From Flavobacterium sp. AG291 (lineage in GTDB: Bacteria > Bacteroidota > Bacteroidia > Flavobacteriales > Flavobacteriaceae), in contig NZ_QQAR01000005.1 in NCBI RefSeq assembly GCF_003350375.1, positions 62,001 to 126,000 of the forward strand: DNA of 64,000 nt, read 5' to 3'. Both the position numbers and the translations under genes were made by a program. Numbering within the stretch: the first letter of the stretch is position 1; the number at the start of each line of letters is the position of its first letter. The notes under the pieces are model-generated. The model was not told the origin of the DNA. It worked only from the letters and a program-made list of their open reading frames with translations, and made no database searches. Positions 54,998 to 63,375 of the stretch are shown one piece after another.

Positions 54998-55058
54998 GTA
55001 TATTGTAGATTTTTGATTTCAGATTTCAAACATCAGACTTCCGACCTTTGACTTTCAG

Positions 55059-56429
55059 TTACTCCTTCACAAACTTTAAATGCTGCACGCCTTCCTGTGT
55101 CGATACATTTAAAAAGTAAATCCCTGCAGGCAATACCTCAACATTAATTTCAGGGTTATTGCCCTTTTGCGAAAGCACCAGTTTACCTGTCATATCGGTA
55201 ACCGAAAGGTTTTCTATGTTTAGCATTTCGGCATTCGCTATAGTTAGTGTTGATGATGTTGGGTTAGGATAAAGCGTTATTTGAGAGAGGGTATTGTCGT
55301 TGAGGCCGGCAGTAGCTTCTTCACACATTGTACCAAAAAATACCGGTATTGTATGATTTGTAGTATCTCCCAAGCCTAATTGCCCGAAAGTATTGACACC
55401 ACTCATGTAGAGTTCTCCATTTAATTTCACAGCACAATTATTGCCTCCTCCGGATGCTATTGTTTTGCCCCATTCAGTATTCTGATTTACCACTATTGGC
55501 GTACTTACTGCTGTTAGATCCTGAAAGCCCCATTTATATAACTTACCATCAATCTTAGTACCATTGCCCGCGCTATCTCCAACACTAAAAGATGTCCATG
55601 TATCAGTACCTATCTGCATAGGAACCGAGCTATCGATTGTAGTACCGTTCCCTAAACATCCAAATGAATTATCTCCCCATGACCAAAGTGTATTGTCATT
55701 TTTTTGAGCTACCACGTGTAGCGAACCCGCATCTATAGCTTTCCAATCGGAATCAGTCCCTACCTGTGTCGGAACCAGAACATTTGGCCCACCAACATTA
55801 TTCCCATTCATTGCACCATTACCTAATTGACCATACTCATTATTCCCCCATGACCACAATGTCCCATCTGATTTAATTGCAAAAGATGTGCCGTAACCAG
55901 CAGCAGATATTGCAACCCAGTCTGTAGCAGTACCAACCTGTTGGGGCGAACCAACTTGTTGGGTATTTCCCAGTCCCAGGGCTCCAGAATCATTATAGCC
56001 CCATGCCCACAGAGTTCCGTTTTCTTTAATTGCAAGCATATGAGAACCTCCACTACTAATCTTTTTCCAGTCTGTTGCAGTTCCTATTTTCTTTGGAGTG
56101 GTTTGTGAACTATTACTAGTCCCGGGGATTTGCCCCATTAAATTTTCTCCCCATGCCCAAAGTGTACCGTCTGTTTTTAAGCCAAGACTGGTAGATCCTC
56201 CCGCACTTATCGTTTTCCAATTAGTCGCGGCACCTACCTGTATTGGTGATGTTTTATCTACGATAGTACCATCGCCCAGCTTCCCATATTCGTTATCTCC
56301 CCATGCCCAAAGTGTACCATTATCCTTAATACCAATACCGTAAAGCATTCCAAACTCAATCTGTTTCCAGCACTGTGCATAGGTTTGTAATGTAAATACC
56401 GTAACTAAAACAAGTAAAAATCTCTTCAT
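55059..56429 (-). CDS. RCC1-repeat T9SS secreted protein, copy 1
   Basis: 456 residues from ATG 56429, which opens a signal peptide (MKRFLLVLVTVFTLQTYAQC); longer upstream starts run into a flank. About seven RCC1-type repeats (GTLWAWGDNEYGKLGDGT) predict a seven-bladed propeller. The last about 80 residues (QITLYPNPTSSTLTIAN ... GIYFLNVSTQEGVQHLKFVK) are a type A sorting domain. Close tandem paralogue of the next gene. Likely surface-exposed or released; function unknown. Confidence 0.9.
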   Translation of the reverse strand: MKRFLLVLVTVFTLQTYAQCWKQIEFGMLYGIGIKDNGTLWAWGDNEYGKLGDGTIVDKTSPIQVGAATNWKTISAGGSTSLGLKTDGTLWAWGENLMGQIPGTSNSSQTTPKKIGTATDWKKISSGGSHMLAIKENGTLWAWGYNDSGALGLGNTQQVGSPQQVGTATDWVAISAAGYGTSFAIKSDGTLWSWGNNEYGQLGNGAMNGNNVGGPNVLVPTQVGTDSDWKAIDAGSLHVVAQKNDNTLWSWGDNSFGCLGNGTTIDSSVPMQIGTDTWTSFSVGDSAGNGTKIDGKLYKWGFQDLTAVSTPIVVNQNTEWGKTIASGGGNNCAVKLNGELYMSGVNTFGQLGLGDTTNHTIPVFFGTMCEEATAGLNDNTLSQITLYPNPTSSTLTIANAEMLNIENLSVTDMTGKLVLSQKGNNPEINVEVLPAGIYFLNVSTQEGVQHLKFVKE

Positions 56430-56486
56430 GTGTTTATTAAAAATTGGTTGTTTGCAAATGTAAGATTTATTGCAATATAAAAAACT

Positions 56487-56580
56487 CGCCTGCAACTGCA
56501 AACGGGGTGTATATTGTAGATTTTTGATTTCAGATTTCAAACATCAGACTTCCGACCTCTGACTTTCAGTTACTCCTTCA
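56487..56580. repeat. duplicated 3' flank of the RCC1 genes
   Basis: 56487-56580 repeats 54976-55069 almost base for base, at an offset of 1,511, and runs on into both coding 3' ends. This marks a tandem duplication of one gene plus flank. In this copy the left terminator arm has changed (AACTCG for ACCCCG), so its hairpin is weakened. Confidence 0.85.
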
Positions 56581-57964
56581 CAAATTTTAAATGCTGTACA
56601 CCTTCCTGTGCCGATACATTTAAAAAATAAATCCCGGCAGGTAATGCCTCAACATTAATCCAATGGTCATTGCCTTTTTGCGAAAGCGCAAGCTTGCCCG
56701 TCATATCGGTAACTGAAAGGTTTTCTAGAATAAGGTTTTCTGCATTCTCCAAAGTAAGCGTGTTATACGTTGGATTTGGGTATAATGTAATTTGAGAAAG
56801 GGCGTTATCGTTAAGACCGGCGGTTTCAACACACATATTATCAAAAAATGTTGGCTGAGGATGAACTACAGTATCTCCCAATCCCAATTGCCCAACATCA
56901 TTACCACCCCAGGCATACATATTACCATTTGTTTTTACAGCAAGATAATACGTCTGACCCGAACTTAGTGTTTTGTCCCAGTCTGTATCATCATTTACAA
57001 GTGTAGGCTCTTTAATTCCGATACCTTGATAATTAATACCCCATGCGTATAATTTCCCATCTGCTTTTGTTCCGGCACATGACCCGTTACCTGCACTAAA
57101 AGATGTCCAGGCATCTGTACCTATCTGCATAGGAAATGATCTCGTAACCATTGTATTGTCTCCTAATTCACCAAAACCGTTTATTCCCCACGACCAAAGT
57201 GTGTTATCATTTTTTTGGGCAATAACATGCTGACCTCCGGCATCTACATCTTTCCAGTCATTACCTCCTATCTGGGTTGGCACGAGTACGCTTGGCCCTC
57301 CGGCATTATTACCTACACCTGTTCCATTGCCCATTTCTCCCGATTGATTATTACCGCATACCCAAAGGGTACCATCGGTCTTAATCGCATAAGAAGTAGA
57401 ACTACCCGTAGATATTACAGCCCAGTCATTAGCAACACCTAACTGAGTAGGTGACAACACAGTAGTAGTATTACCCAAACCTAACGCTCCAAAACTATTA
57501 CCGCCCCATACCCATAGCGTTCCGTTATCTTTAATAGCAAGCATATGATTTCCGCCACAGCTGATTGTTTTCCAGTCGGTATCTGTACCTATCTGTATCG
57601 GAGTTGTTTGTGGATTACTACCACCGGTAATTTGCCCATAAAAGTTATCTCCCCATGCCCAAATTGTCCCATCCGTTTTTAAAGCAAGATTGGTTTGGTG
57701 ATTTGCACTTACTGCTTCCCAGTCGTTATCGGTTCCTACCTGCAGCGGCACTGACTTATTTATAGTGGTTCCATCACCTAACTGTCCTGCAGTATTGGCG
57801 CCGCATGTCCAGAGCGTACCGTCATTTTTAATACCAATTATATGACCTCCTCCAAATTCAATTTGTTTCCAGCATTGTACTGCCTTTTGCGGCACCTTAG
57901 CTATGTTTTGCGCTTGTATTTGCAATGTAAATACTGTAAATACAGCAAGTAATATTTTTTTCAT
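56570..57964 (-). CDS. RCC1-repeat T9SS secreted protein, copy 2
   Basis: 464 residues, signal peptide MKKILLAVFTVFTLQIQAQ. Same plan as its neighbour: about seven RCC1 repeats (GTLWVWGGNSFGALGLGNT, NTLWSWGINGFGELGDNT) and a nearly identical type A sorting domain ending GVQHLKFVKE. Repeats have diverged more than the sorting domain and 3' flank, pointing to gene conversion or selection on the repeats. With a weakened hairpin behind it, transcription may run on into copy 1. Confidence 0.9.
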   Translation of the reverse strand: MKKILLAVFTVFTLQIQAQNIAKVPQKAVQCWKQIEFGGGHIIGIKNDGTLWTCGANTAGQLGDGTTINKSVPLQVGTDNDWEAVSANHQTNLALKTDGTIWAWGDNFYGQITGGSNPQTTPIQIGTDTDWKTISCGGNHMLAIKDNGTLWVWGGNSFGALGLGNTTTVLSPTQLGVANDWAVISTGSSTSYAIKTDGTLWVCGNNQSGEMGNGTGVGNNAGGPSVLVPTQIGGNDWKDVDAGGQHVIAQKNDNTLWSWGINGFGELGDNTMVTRSFPMQIGTDAWTSFSAGNGSCAGTKADGKLYAWGINYQGIGIKEPTLVNDDTDWDKTLSSGQTYYLAVKTNGNMYAWGGNDVGQLGLGDTVVHPQPTFFDNMCVETAGLNDNALSQITLYPNPTYNTLTLENAENLILENLSVTDMTGKLALSQKGNDHWINVEALPAGIYFLNVSAQEGVQHLKFVKE

Positions 57965-58004
57965 AAGTCATTAATTTGGTTGACTGCAAATGTAAGATTT
58001 TATT

Positions 58005-58034
58005 CAAAAAAAGCCCGCACGATTGTACGGGCTT
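58005..58034 (-). terminator. minus-strand terminator-like hairpin with no gene in front
   Basis: AAGCCCG (58011-58017) / CGGGCTT (58028-58034), T run on the minus strand. Nothing on the minus strand lies upstream before ileS, which is on the plus strand. A CATCAGACTT repeat follows at 58048. Confidence 0.55.
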
Positions 58035-58204
58035 ACTATATCATTCAAAACATCAGACTTCAGACCTCAGACTTCTAACATTTTATCAATAATCCCCCTA
58101 CAAAATTTACAAAACTGTTATTCTGCTCTCTATAATCAACTCTTTTGTCGGTCGCATAGAAAAAATCGTTACTTTCGCAAATCGATTTTTTAGCATGCAC
58201 AATA

Positions 58205-61200
58205 ATGAGTAAGAAGTTTACTGAATATAAAGGACTTGACCTGCCTACAGTGGCAAGCGAGGTACTTAATTTCTGGAAAGAAGAGAAGATTTTTGACAAG
58301 AGTGTTACAACCCGAGAGGGAAAACCGCAATATGTATTTTTTGAAGGACCGCCTTCGGCAAACGGGCTTCCGGGCATTCACCACGTAATGGCGCGTGCCA
58401 TTAAAGACATTTTTTGCCGTTACCAAACCCAAAAAGGATACCAGGTAAAACGTAAAGCCGGATGGGATACCCACGGCCTTCCGGTAGAGCTTGGTACCGA
58501 AAAAGAACTTGGCATTACTAAAGAAGACATCGGTACTAAAATTACCGTAGAAGAATATAACGAAGCGTGTAAGCGTACGGTAATGCGCTACACCGACGTA
58601 TGGAACGACCTTACTGAAAAAATGGGTTACTGGGTAGATATGGAAGACCCTTATGTTACCTACAAGCCAAAATACATGGAATCGGTTTGGTGGTTACTAA
58701 AACAAATTTACGACAAAGGCCTTCTATACAAAGGCTACACCATACAGCCCTATTCGCCTAAAGCAGGTACAGGACTTAGCTCACACGAGGTAAACCAGCC
58801 GGGTGCCTACCGCGATGTAACCGATACTACCATTGTAGCGCAGTTCAAAACCATTGCTGATACACTTCCGCAAGTATTTACCGGCTTTGGCGCTGTAGAC
58901 ATCATGGCATGGACGACCACCCCGTGGACGCTTCCATCTAACACTGCTTTGACCGTTGGTCCGAACATTGATTATGTTTTGGTAAAAACCTTTAACCAGT
59001 ACACGTTTGAGCCTATCAATGTAGTATTGGCTAAAAACCTTGTAGGCAAGCAGTTTGGCAAAAACTACGTTCAGGCTACAGGCGAAGAAGATTTTGCTAA
59101 TTACAACGCAGGTGATAAAACTATCCCTTACACCATTTTGGCAGAAGCCAAAGGTAAGGACCTTGTAGGCATCCGTTACGAACAGTTATTGCCGTTTGTA
59201 CTGCCTGCAAATAACCCTGAGAACGCCTTCCGTGTAATTTCGGGCGACTTCGTTACTACTGAAGACGGTACAGGTATCGTACACACTGCTCCTACTTTTG
59301 GTGCAGATGATGCCAAGGTAGCTAAAGAAGCGAAGCCGGAAGTTCCGCCAATGCTTGTAGAAGATGCTAACGGAAACCTTGTTCCGCTGGTAGACCTTCA
59401 GGGTAAATTTACAAGCCATGTAGACACGCTGGAAAACCCTAACGGGAATGCGCTACAGTTAGCAGGCAAATACGTTAAAAATGAATATTACGATGCCGGA
59501 ACTGCCCCTGAGCGTTCGGCAGACGTTGAAATATCAATCTACCTTAAAGAAAACAACAAAGCCTTTAAAGTAGAGAAGTATGTACACAGCTATCCGCACT
59601 CATGGAGAACGGACGAGCCGTTACTATACTACCCGCTTGACAGCTGGTTCATACGCATGACGGATGTTAAAGAGCGTATGTTCGACCTTAACGACACCAT
59701 CAACTGGAAGCCTAAAGCTACAGGAGAAGGCCGTTTTGGCAACTGGCTGAAAAACGCTAACGACTGGAACCTTTCACGTTCGCGTTACTGGGGTATCCCG
59801 CTTCCTATCTGGAGGACTGAGGATAAAACCGAAGAGATGATCATTGGCTCTGCCGAAGAACTGTACAACGGTATCGAGAAAGCCATTGCTGCCGGACTGA
59901 TGAGCGAGAATCCGTTTAAAGGATTTGAGCCGGGCAACATGAGCGAGGCGAACTACGACCTTATCGACCTGCACAAAAATGTGGTAGACGCCATTACCCT
60001 TGTTTCGCCGTCTGGCAAACCAATGAAACGCGAAAGCGACCTTATTGACGTTTGGTTTGACAGTGGGGCGATGCCTTATGCACAATGGCACTATCCGTTC
60101 GAAAACAAAGAGCTTATCGACAACAACGAGTCGTTCCCTGCTGATTTTATCGCAGAAGGTGTAGACCAGACCCGTGGATGGTTCTATACGCTGCACGCCA
60201 TCGGAACATTGGTATTTGACCAGGTGGCTTATAAAAACGTAGTTTCAAACGGACTTGTACTAGACAAAAACGGACAGAAGATGTCGAAACGTCTTGGTAA
60301 TGCAGTTGACCCATTCACTACACTTGCCGAGTACGGACCCGATGCTACACGCTGGTACATGATTGCCAATGCTAACCCGTGGGACAACCTTAAATTTGAC
60401 ATTGAAGGTGTAGCCGAAGTAAGACGTAAATTCTTCGGTACGCTATACAATACCTATTCATTCTTTGCGCTTTATGCAAATATTGATGGTTTCTCATACA
60501 GCGAGCCGGAAGTTCCGCTTAACGAAAGACCTGAAATTGACCGTTGGATACTATCTGAGCTAAACACGCTTATAAAAGACGTAGACAGCTATTATGCCGA
60601 TTATGAGCCTACCAAAGCTGCAAGGGCTATCTCTGACTTCGTTCAGGAAAACCTGAGCAACTGGTATGTGCGTTTATGCCGTCGCCGTTTCTGGAAAGGT
60701 GAATATGCTCAGGATAAAATTGCCGCTTACCAAACCCTATATACCTGTCTTGTAGCAGTTGCCAAACTGAGTGCGCCAATAGCGCCATTCTACATGGACA
60801 GATTATACAAAGATTTAACACAAGCTTCACAAGAAGGGGCGTTCGAAAGCGTACATTTGGCCGATTTTCCGCAGTATGCTGATAACTTTGTTGATAAATC
60901 GTTAGAAAGCAGAATGCAGAAAGCGCAGACTATCTCATCGCTTGTACTTTCGTTAAGGAAGAAAGAGATGATAAAAGTGCGCCAACCACTGCAAAGGGTA
61001 ATGATTCCGGTACTTGACGCAAATCAGAAAGCCGAGATTGAAGCCGTTGCAGAGCTTATTAAAGCCGAGGTAAACGTGAAAGAAGTAGAACTGATGGACG
61101 ATGCATCAGGGGTACTTGTGAAGCAGATTAAGCCTAACTTCAAGGCACTTGGACCACGCTTTGGCAAGGATATGGGATTGATTTCCAAAGAGATACAAAA

Positions 61201-61636
61201 CTTCTCTCAGGAGCAGATCAACGAGATTGACAGCAAGGGTGGCATAGAAATTGAAGTATCAGGAAAAAGTGTAACTTTAACAACCGCGGATGTTGAGATT
61301 AGCTCACAGGACATACCGGGATGGCTGGTTGCCAACGCAGGCGGAATTACCGTAGCCTTAGATATTACACTTACTGAGGAACTTAAGAGCGAAGGTATCG
61401 CAAGAGAACTGGTAAACAGGATACAAAACATCCGAAAAGACAGCGGCCTTGAAGTTACCGACAGGATTAAAGTTACTATGAAAGACAATAAAATCCTACA
61501 AGATGCCGTTAAAGCGAATGAGGATTACATTAAGAGTGAAACACTTACCGACTCGATTACTTTTGCAGATGAAGTTACGAACGGTACGGAAATAGAATTT
61601 GACGACATAAAAACCTTATTATTAATTTCAAAATAA
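58205..61636 (+). CDS. ileS: isoleucyl-tRNA synthetase, IleRS2 type with swapped signature motif
   Basis: 1143 residues, the size of eukaryote-like IleRS2 rather than bacterial IleRS1 (about 930). Class I features: the signature reads G57-I-H-H60 in ANGLPGIHHVMARA where HIGH is usual; KMSKR in LDKNGQKMSKRLGNAVD; editing domain CP1 with AWTTTPWTLPSNTA and GTGIVHTAPTFGADD; C-terminal anticodon region of about 300 residues. No zinc-ribbon Cys cluster at the end. Charges tRNA-Ile. A GXHH swap is known in some IleRS2 enzymes and is tied to very strong mupirocin resistance. The dksA-like gene follows after 7 bases. Confidence 0.96.
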   Translation: MSKKFTEYKGLDLPTVASEVLNFWKEEKIFDKSVTTREGKPQYVFFEGPPSANGLPGIHHVMARAIKDIFCRYQTQKGYQVKRKAGWDTHGLPVELGTEKELGITKEDIGTKITVEEYNEACKRTVMRYTDVWNDLTEKMGYWVDMEDPYVTYKPKYMESVWWLLKQIYDKGLLYKGYTIQPYSPKAGTGLSSHEVNQPGAYRDVTDTTIVAQFKTIADTLPQVFTGFGAVDIMAWTTTPWTLPSNTALTVGPNIDYVLVKTFNQYTFEPINVVLAKNLVGKQFGKNYVQATGEEDFANYNAGDKTIPYTILAEAKGKDLVGIRYEQLLPFVLPANNPENAFRVISGDFVTTEDGTGIVHTAPTFGADDAKVAKEAKPEVPPMLVEDANGNLVPLVDLQGKFTSHVDTLENPNGNALQLAGKYVKNEYYDAGTAPERSADVEISIYLKENNKAFKVEKYVHSYPHSWRTDEPLLYYPLDSWFIRMTDVKERMFDLNDTINWKPKATGEGRFGNWLKNANDWNLSRSRYWGIPLPIWRTEDKTEEMIIGSAEELYNGIEKAIAAGLMSENPFKGFEPGNMSEANYDLIDLHKNVVDAITLVSPSGKPMKRESDLIDVWFDSGAMPYAQWHYPFENKELIDNNESFPADFIAEGVDQTRGWFYTLHAIGTLVFDQVAYKNVVSNGLVLDKNGQKMSKRLGNAVDPFTTLAEYGPDATRWYMIANANPWDNLKFDIEGVAEVRRKFFGTLYNTYSFFALYANIDGFSYSEPEVPLNERPEIDRWILSELNTLIKDVDSYYADYEPTKAARAISDFVQENLSNWYVRLCRRRFWKGEYAQDKIAAYQTLYTCLVAVAKLSAPIAPFYMDRLYKDLTQASQEGAFESVHLADFPQYADNFVDKSLESRMQKAQTISSLVLSLRKKEMIKVRQPLQRVMIPVLDANQKAEIEAVAELIKAEVNVKEVELMDDASGVLVKQIKPNFKALGPRFGKDMGLISKEIQNFSQEQINEIDSKGGIEIEVSGKSVTLTTADVEISSQDIPGWLVANAGGITVALDITLTEELKSEGIARELVNRIQNIRKDSGLEVTDRIKVTMKDNKILQDAVKANEDYIKSETLTDSITFADEVTNGTEIEFDDIKTLLLISK

Positions 61637-61643
61637 GTTGACA

Positions 61644-62024
61644 ATGGTAGATGAGCAAATACGATACTCTGATGCTGACCTTGCAGAGTTTAGGGAATTA
61701 ATTACCAAAAAGATTGAGAAAGCTAAAGCTGATTTAGAACTGATCCGCAGTGCCTATATGAATGACCTTAACAACGGTACCGACGATACGTCACCTACGT
61801 TTAAAGCATTTGAGGAAGGTAGCGAGACCATGTCTAAAGAAGCAAACTCACAGCTTGCTATACGCCAGGAAAAGTTCATCCGCGACCTTAAGAACGCGCT
61901 AATAAGAATTGAGAACAAAACCTATGGAATTTGCAAAGTGACAGGAAAGCTTATCAACAAAGAACGCCTGAAACTGGTTCCCCATGCTACAATGAGCATC
62001 GAGGCAAAAAATATGCAACGATAA
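61644..62024 (+). CDS. TraR/DksA-family protein with degenerate zinc finger
   Basis: 126 residues from ATG 61644 (a TTG at 61638 is possible). N-terminal coiled coil (LAEFRELITKKIEKAKADLE ... IRSAYMNDLNNGTDDTSP) and a C-terminal DksA-like globule YGICKVTGKLINKERLKLVP. Only one of the four zinc cysteines remains (C in YGIC; the others read T, and S in TMSIEA). It may still enter the RNA polymerase secondary channel, or have another role. Co-transcribed with ileS, as usual in flavobacteria, where lspA often comes next; here a repeat array does. Confidence 0.88.
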   Translation: MVDEQIRYSDADLAEFRELITKKIEKAKADLELIRSAYMNDLNNGTDDTSPTFKAFEEGSETMSKEANSQLAIRQEKFIRDLKNALIRIENKTYGICKVTGKLINKERLKLVPHATMSIEAKNMQR

Positions 62025-62031
62025 TATACTG

Positions 62032-62058
62032 ACCGCCCCAACAGGGGCGGTTTTTATT
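62032..62058 (+). terminator. terminator of ileS-dksA-like operon
   Basis: ACCGCCCC (62032-62039) / GGGGCGGT (62044-62051) and a T run. Confidence 0.92.
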
Positions 62059-62094
62059 TTTATGTGGATTGGAGGTCGGAAGTTTATGCGTTTT

Positions 62095-62684
62095 GTCATT
62101 CTGAACGGAATGTAGTGGAGTGAAGAATCTCATACTACAAATAGAGATCCTTCGTACCTCAGGATGACAAAGCGATATGTGTCATTCTGAACGGAATGTA
62201 ATGGAGTGAAGAATCTCATACTACAAATAGAGATCCTTCGTACCTCAGGATGACAAAGCGTTATTTGTCATTCTGAACGGAATGTAATGGAGTGAAGAAT
62301 CTCATGCTACAAATAGAGATCCTTCGTACCTCAGGATGACAAAGCGTTATTTGTCATTCTGAACGGAATGTAATGGAGTGAAGAATCTCATGCTACAAAT
62401 AGAGATCCTTCGTACCTCAGGATGACAAAGCGTTATGTGTCATTCTGAATGCAGCGCAGTGGAGTGAAGAATCTCATACTACAAATAGAGATCCTTCGTA
62501 CCTCAGGATGACAAAGCGTTATGTGTAATTCTGAACGGAATGTAGTGGAGTGAAGAATCTCATGCTACAAATAGAGATCCTTCGTACCTCAGGATGACAA
62601 AGCGTTATCTGTCATTCTGAATGCAGCGCAGTGGAGTGATAAATCTCATTCTACAATAGAGATTCTTCCTTCGTCAGAATGACA
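62095..62684. repeat. seven tandem 86-bp palindromic repeat units
   Basis: Units start at 62095, 62181, 62267, 62353, 62439, 62525 and 62611, exactly 86 bases apart. Each is a hairpin of about 74 bp (GTCATTCTGA ... GAAGAATCTC, apex, GAGATCCTTC ... TCAGGATGAC) and a 12-base spacer AAAGCGTTATNT. Units 1-4 and 6 carry ACGGAATGTARTGGAGT in the left arm; units 5 and 7 carry ATGCAGCGCAGTGGAGT. Unit 7 has a different right arm (GATTCTTCCTTCGTCAGAAT) that matches the arm flanking the GIY-YIG gene. No ORF of note inside. Confidence 0.95.
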
Positions 62685-62713
62685 AACATTACGTGAAACA
62701 TCTTTCAGCACGT

Positions 62714-63129
62714 GTCATTCTGAATGCAGCGCAGCGAAATGAAGAATCTAAAAATCTCAATCCTGGATTTCATCATTCAAAAACCTCCATTGAGGATTAA
62801 ATTCATTTATTAATGCATCTTTTTTAGCCCTTGTCCAGCCTTTTATTTCCTTTTCCCTGTCAATTCCTGTTTCGGCATCCTGATAATGTTCAAAATAAAC
62901 AAGATAATAACACCTATATTTAGTTGTGAACGCTTTTGAATTAGCTTCGGGATTTTGATGAAAATACAGTCTGTTTTTCAATTCATTTGTAAAGCCGGTA
63001 TATAGAACTGTTTTCTTTTTATTTGTAAGGATATAGACATAGTAATTATGTGTACCTAATGTTTTGTGCATCTTTTTAGTTTTATATGTAAATCTAATAA
63101 TTTTTAGATTCTTCCTTCGTCAGAATGAC
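62714..63129. mobile_element. putative GIY-YIG element bounded by arms of the palindromic repeat
   Basis: Left arm 62714-62755 (GTCATTCTGA ... GAAGAATCTAAAAAT) and right arm about 63100-63129 (ATTTTTAGATTCTTC ... TCAGAATGAC) are inverted copies, with exact matches of 10 and 15 bases. The only gene between them is the GIY-YIG ORF, whose stop lies two bases from the left arm. Direct repeats of about 70 bp (62683-62755 and 63235-63302) flank the unit. Naming it mobile is inference. Confidence 0.55.
62757..63071 (-). CDS. small GIY-YIG nuclease-domain protein
   Basis: 104 residues, a single GIY-YIG domain of the YhbQ/UPF0213-like kind: YYVYILTN (residues 10-17) and LYTGFTN (23-29) form the signature, R in ELKNRLYFH and E in DREKEIKGWTRAKKDAL are the expected catalytic Arg and Glu. 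No extra DNA-binding domain. The gene sits between the two arms of an intergenic palindrome and beside an array of the same palindrome, which suggests the protein may act on it. Possible -7 element TAGATTTA lies about 63087-63094 on the minus strand, near the repeat arm. Confidence 0.9.
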   Translation of the reverse strand: MHKTLGTHNYYVYILTNKKKTVLYTGFTNELKNRLYFHQNPEANSKAFTTKYRCYYLVYFEHYQDAETGIDREKEIKGWTRAKKDALINEFNPQWRFLNDEIQD

Positions 63130-63160
63130 AAAACGTTACGTTGAATACTTACGGCTCACT

Positions 63161-63301
63161 GTCATCCTGAATGCAGCGCAGCGAAATGAAGAATCTCATA
63201 CTACAAATAGAGATTCTTCGTACCTCAGAATGACAAACATTACGTGAAACACCTTTCAGCACGTGTCATTCTGAATGCAGCGCAGCGGAATGAAAAATCT
63301 A
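63161..63301. repeat. further copies of the palindromic repeat upstream of the GIY-YIG gene
   Basis: A full unit 63161-63234 (GTCATCCTGA ... TCAGAATGAC), the spacer AAACATTACGTGAAACACC, then a lone left arm from 63265 with no right partner. The spacer and lone arm repeat 62683-62755 on the other side of the gene. The remainder up to 63375 is AT-rich and holds the promoter of the next gene. Confidence 0.9.
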
Positions 63302-63375
63302 AAATCCAATACTGATAAAATTTTAACAGGATTAATTTTATTTGACTATTATTGTATTGCTAACCAAGACCATAT

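Noticed and set aside
55059..57964. Eukaryotic-type RCC1 exchange factor
   Set aside because: Signal peptide and T9SS sorting domain show exported proteins that only share the propeller repeat.
58075..58474. Minus-strand ORFs over the start of ileS
   Set aside because: They overlap the strongly conserved N-terminus of IleRS and have no recognisable domain; they are shadows.
62095..62684. CRISPR-like array
   Set aside because: Repeat units are about 74 bp with 12-base spacers that are nearly identical, and there are no cas genes; CRISPR repeats are shorter and spacers are unique.
62025..63375. lspA expected after ileS-dksA
   Set aside because: No signal-peptidase II reading frame is present; the stretch holds repeats and the GIY-YIG gene only.
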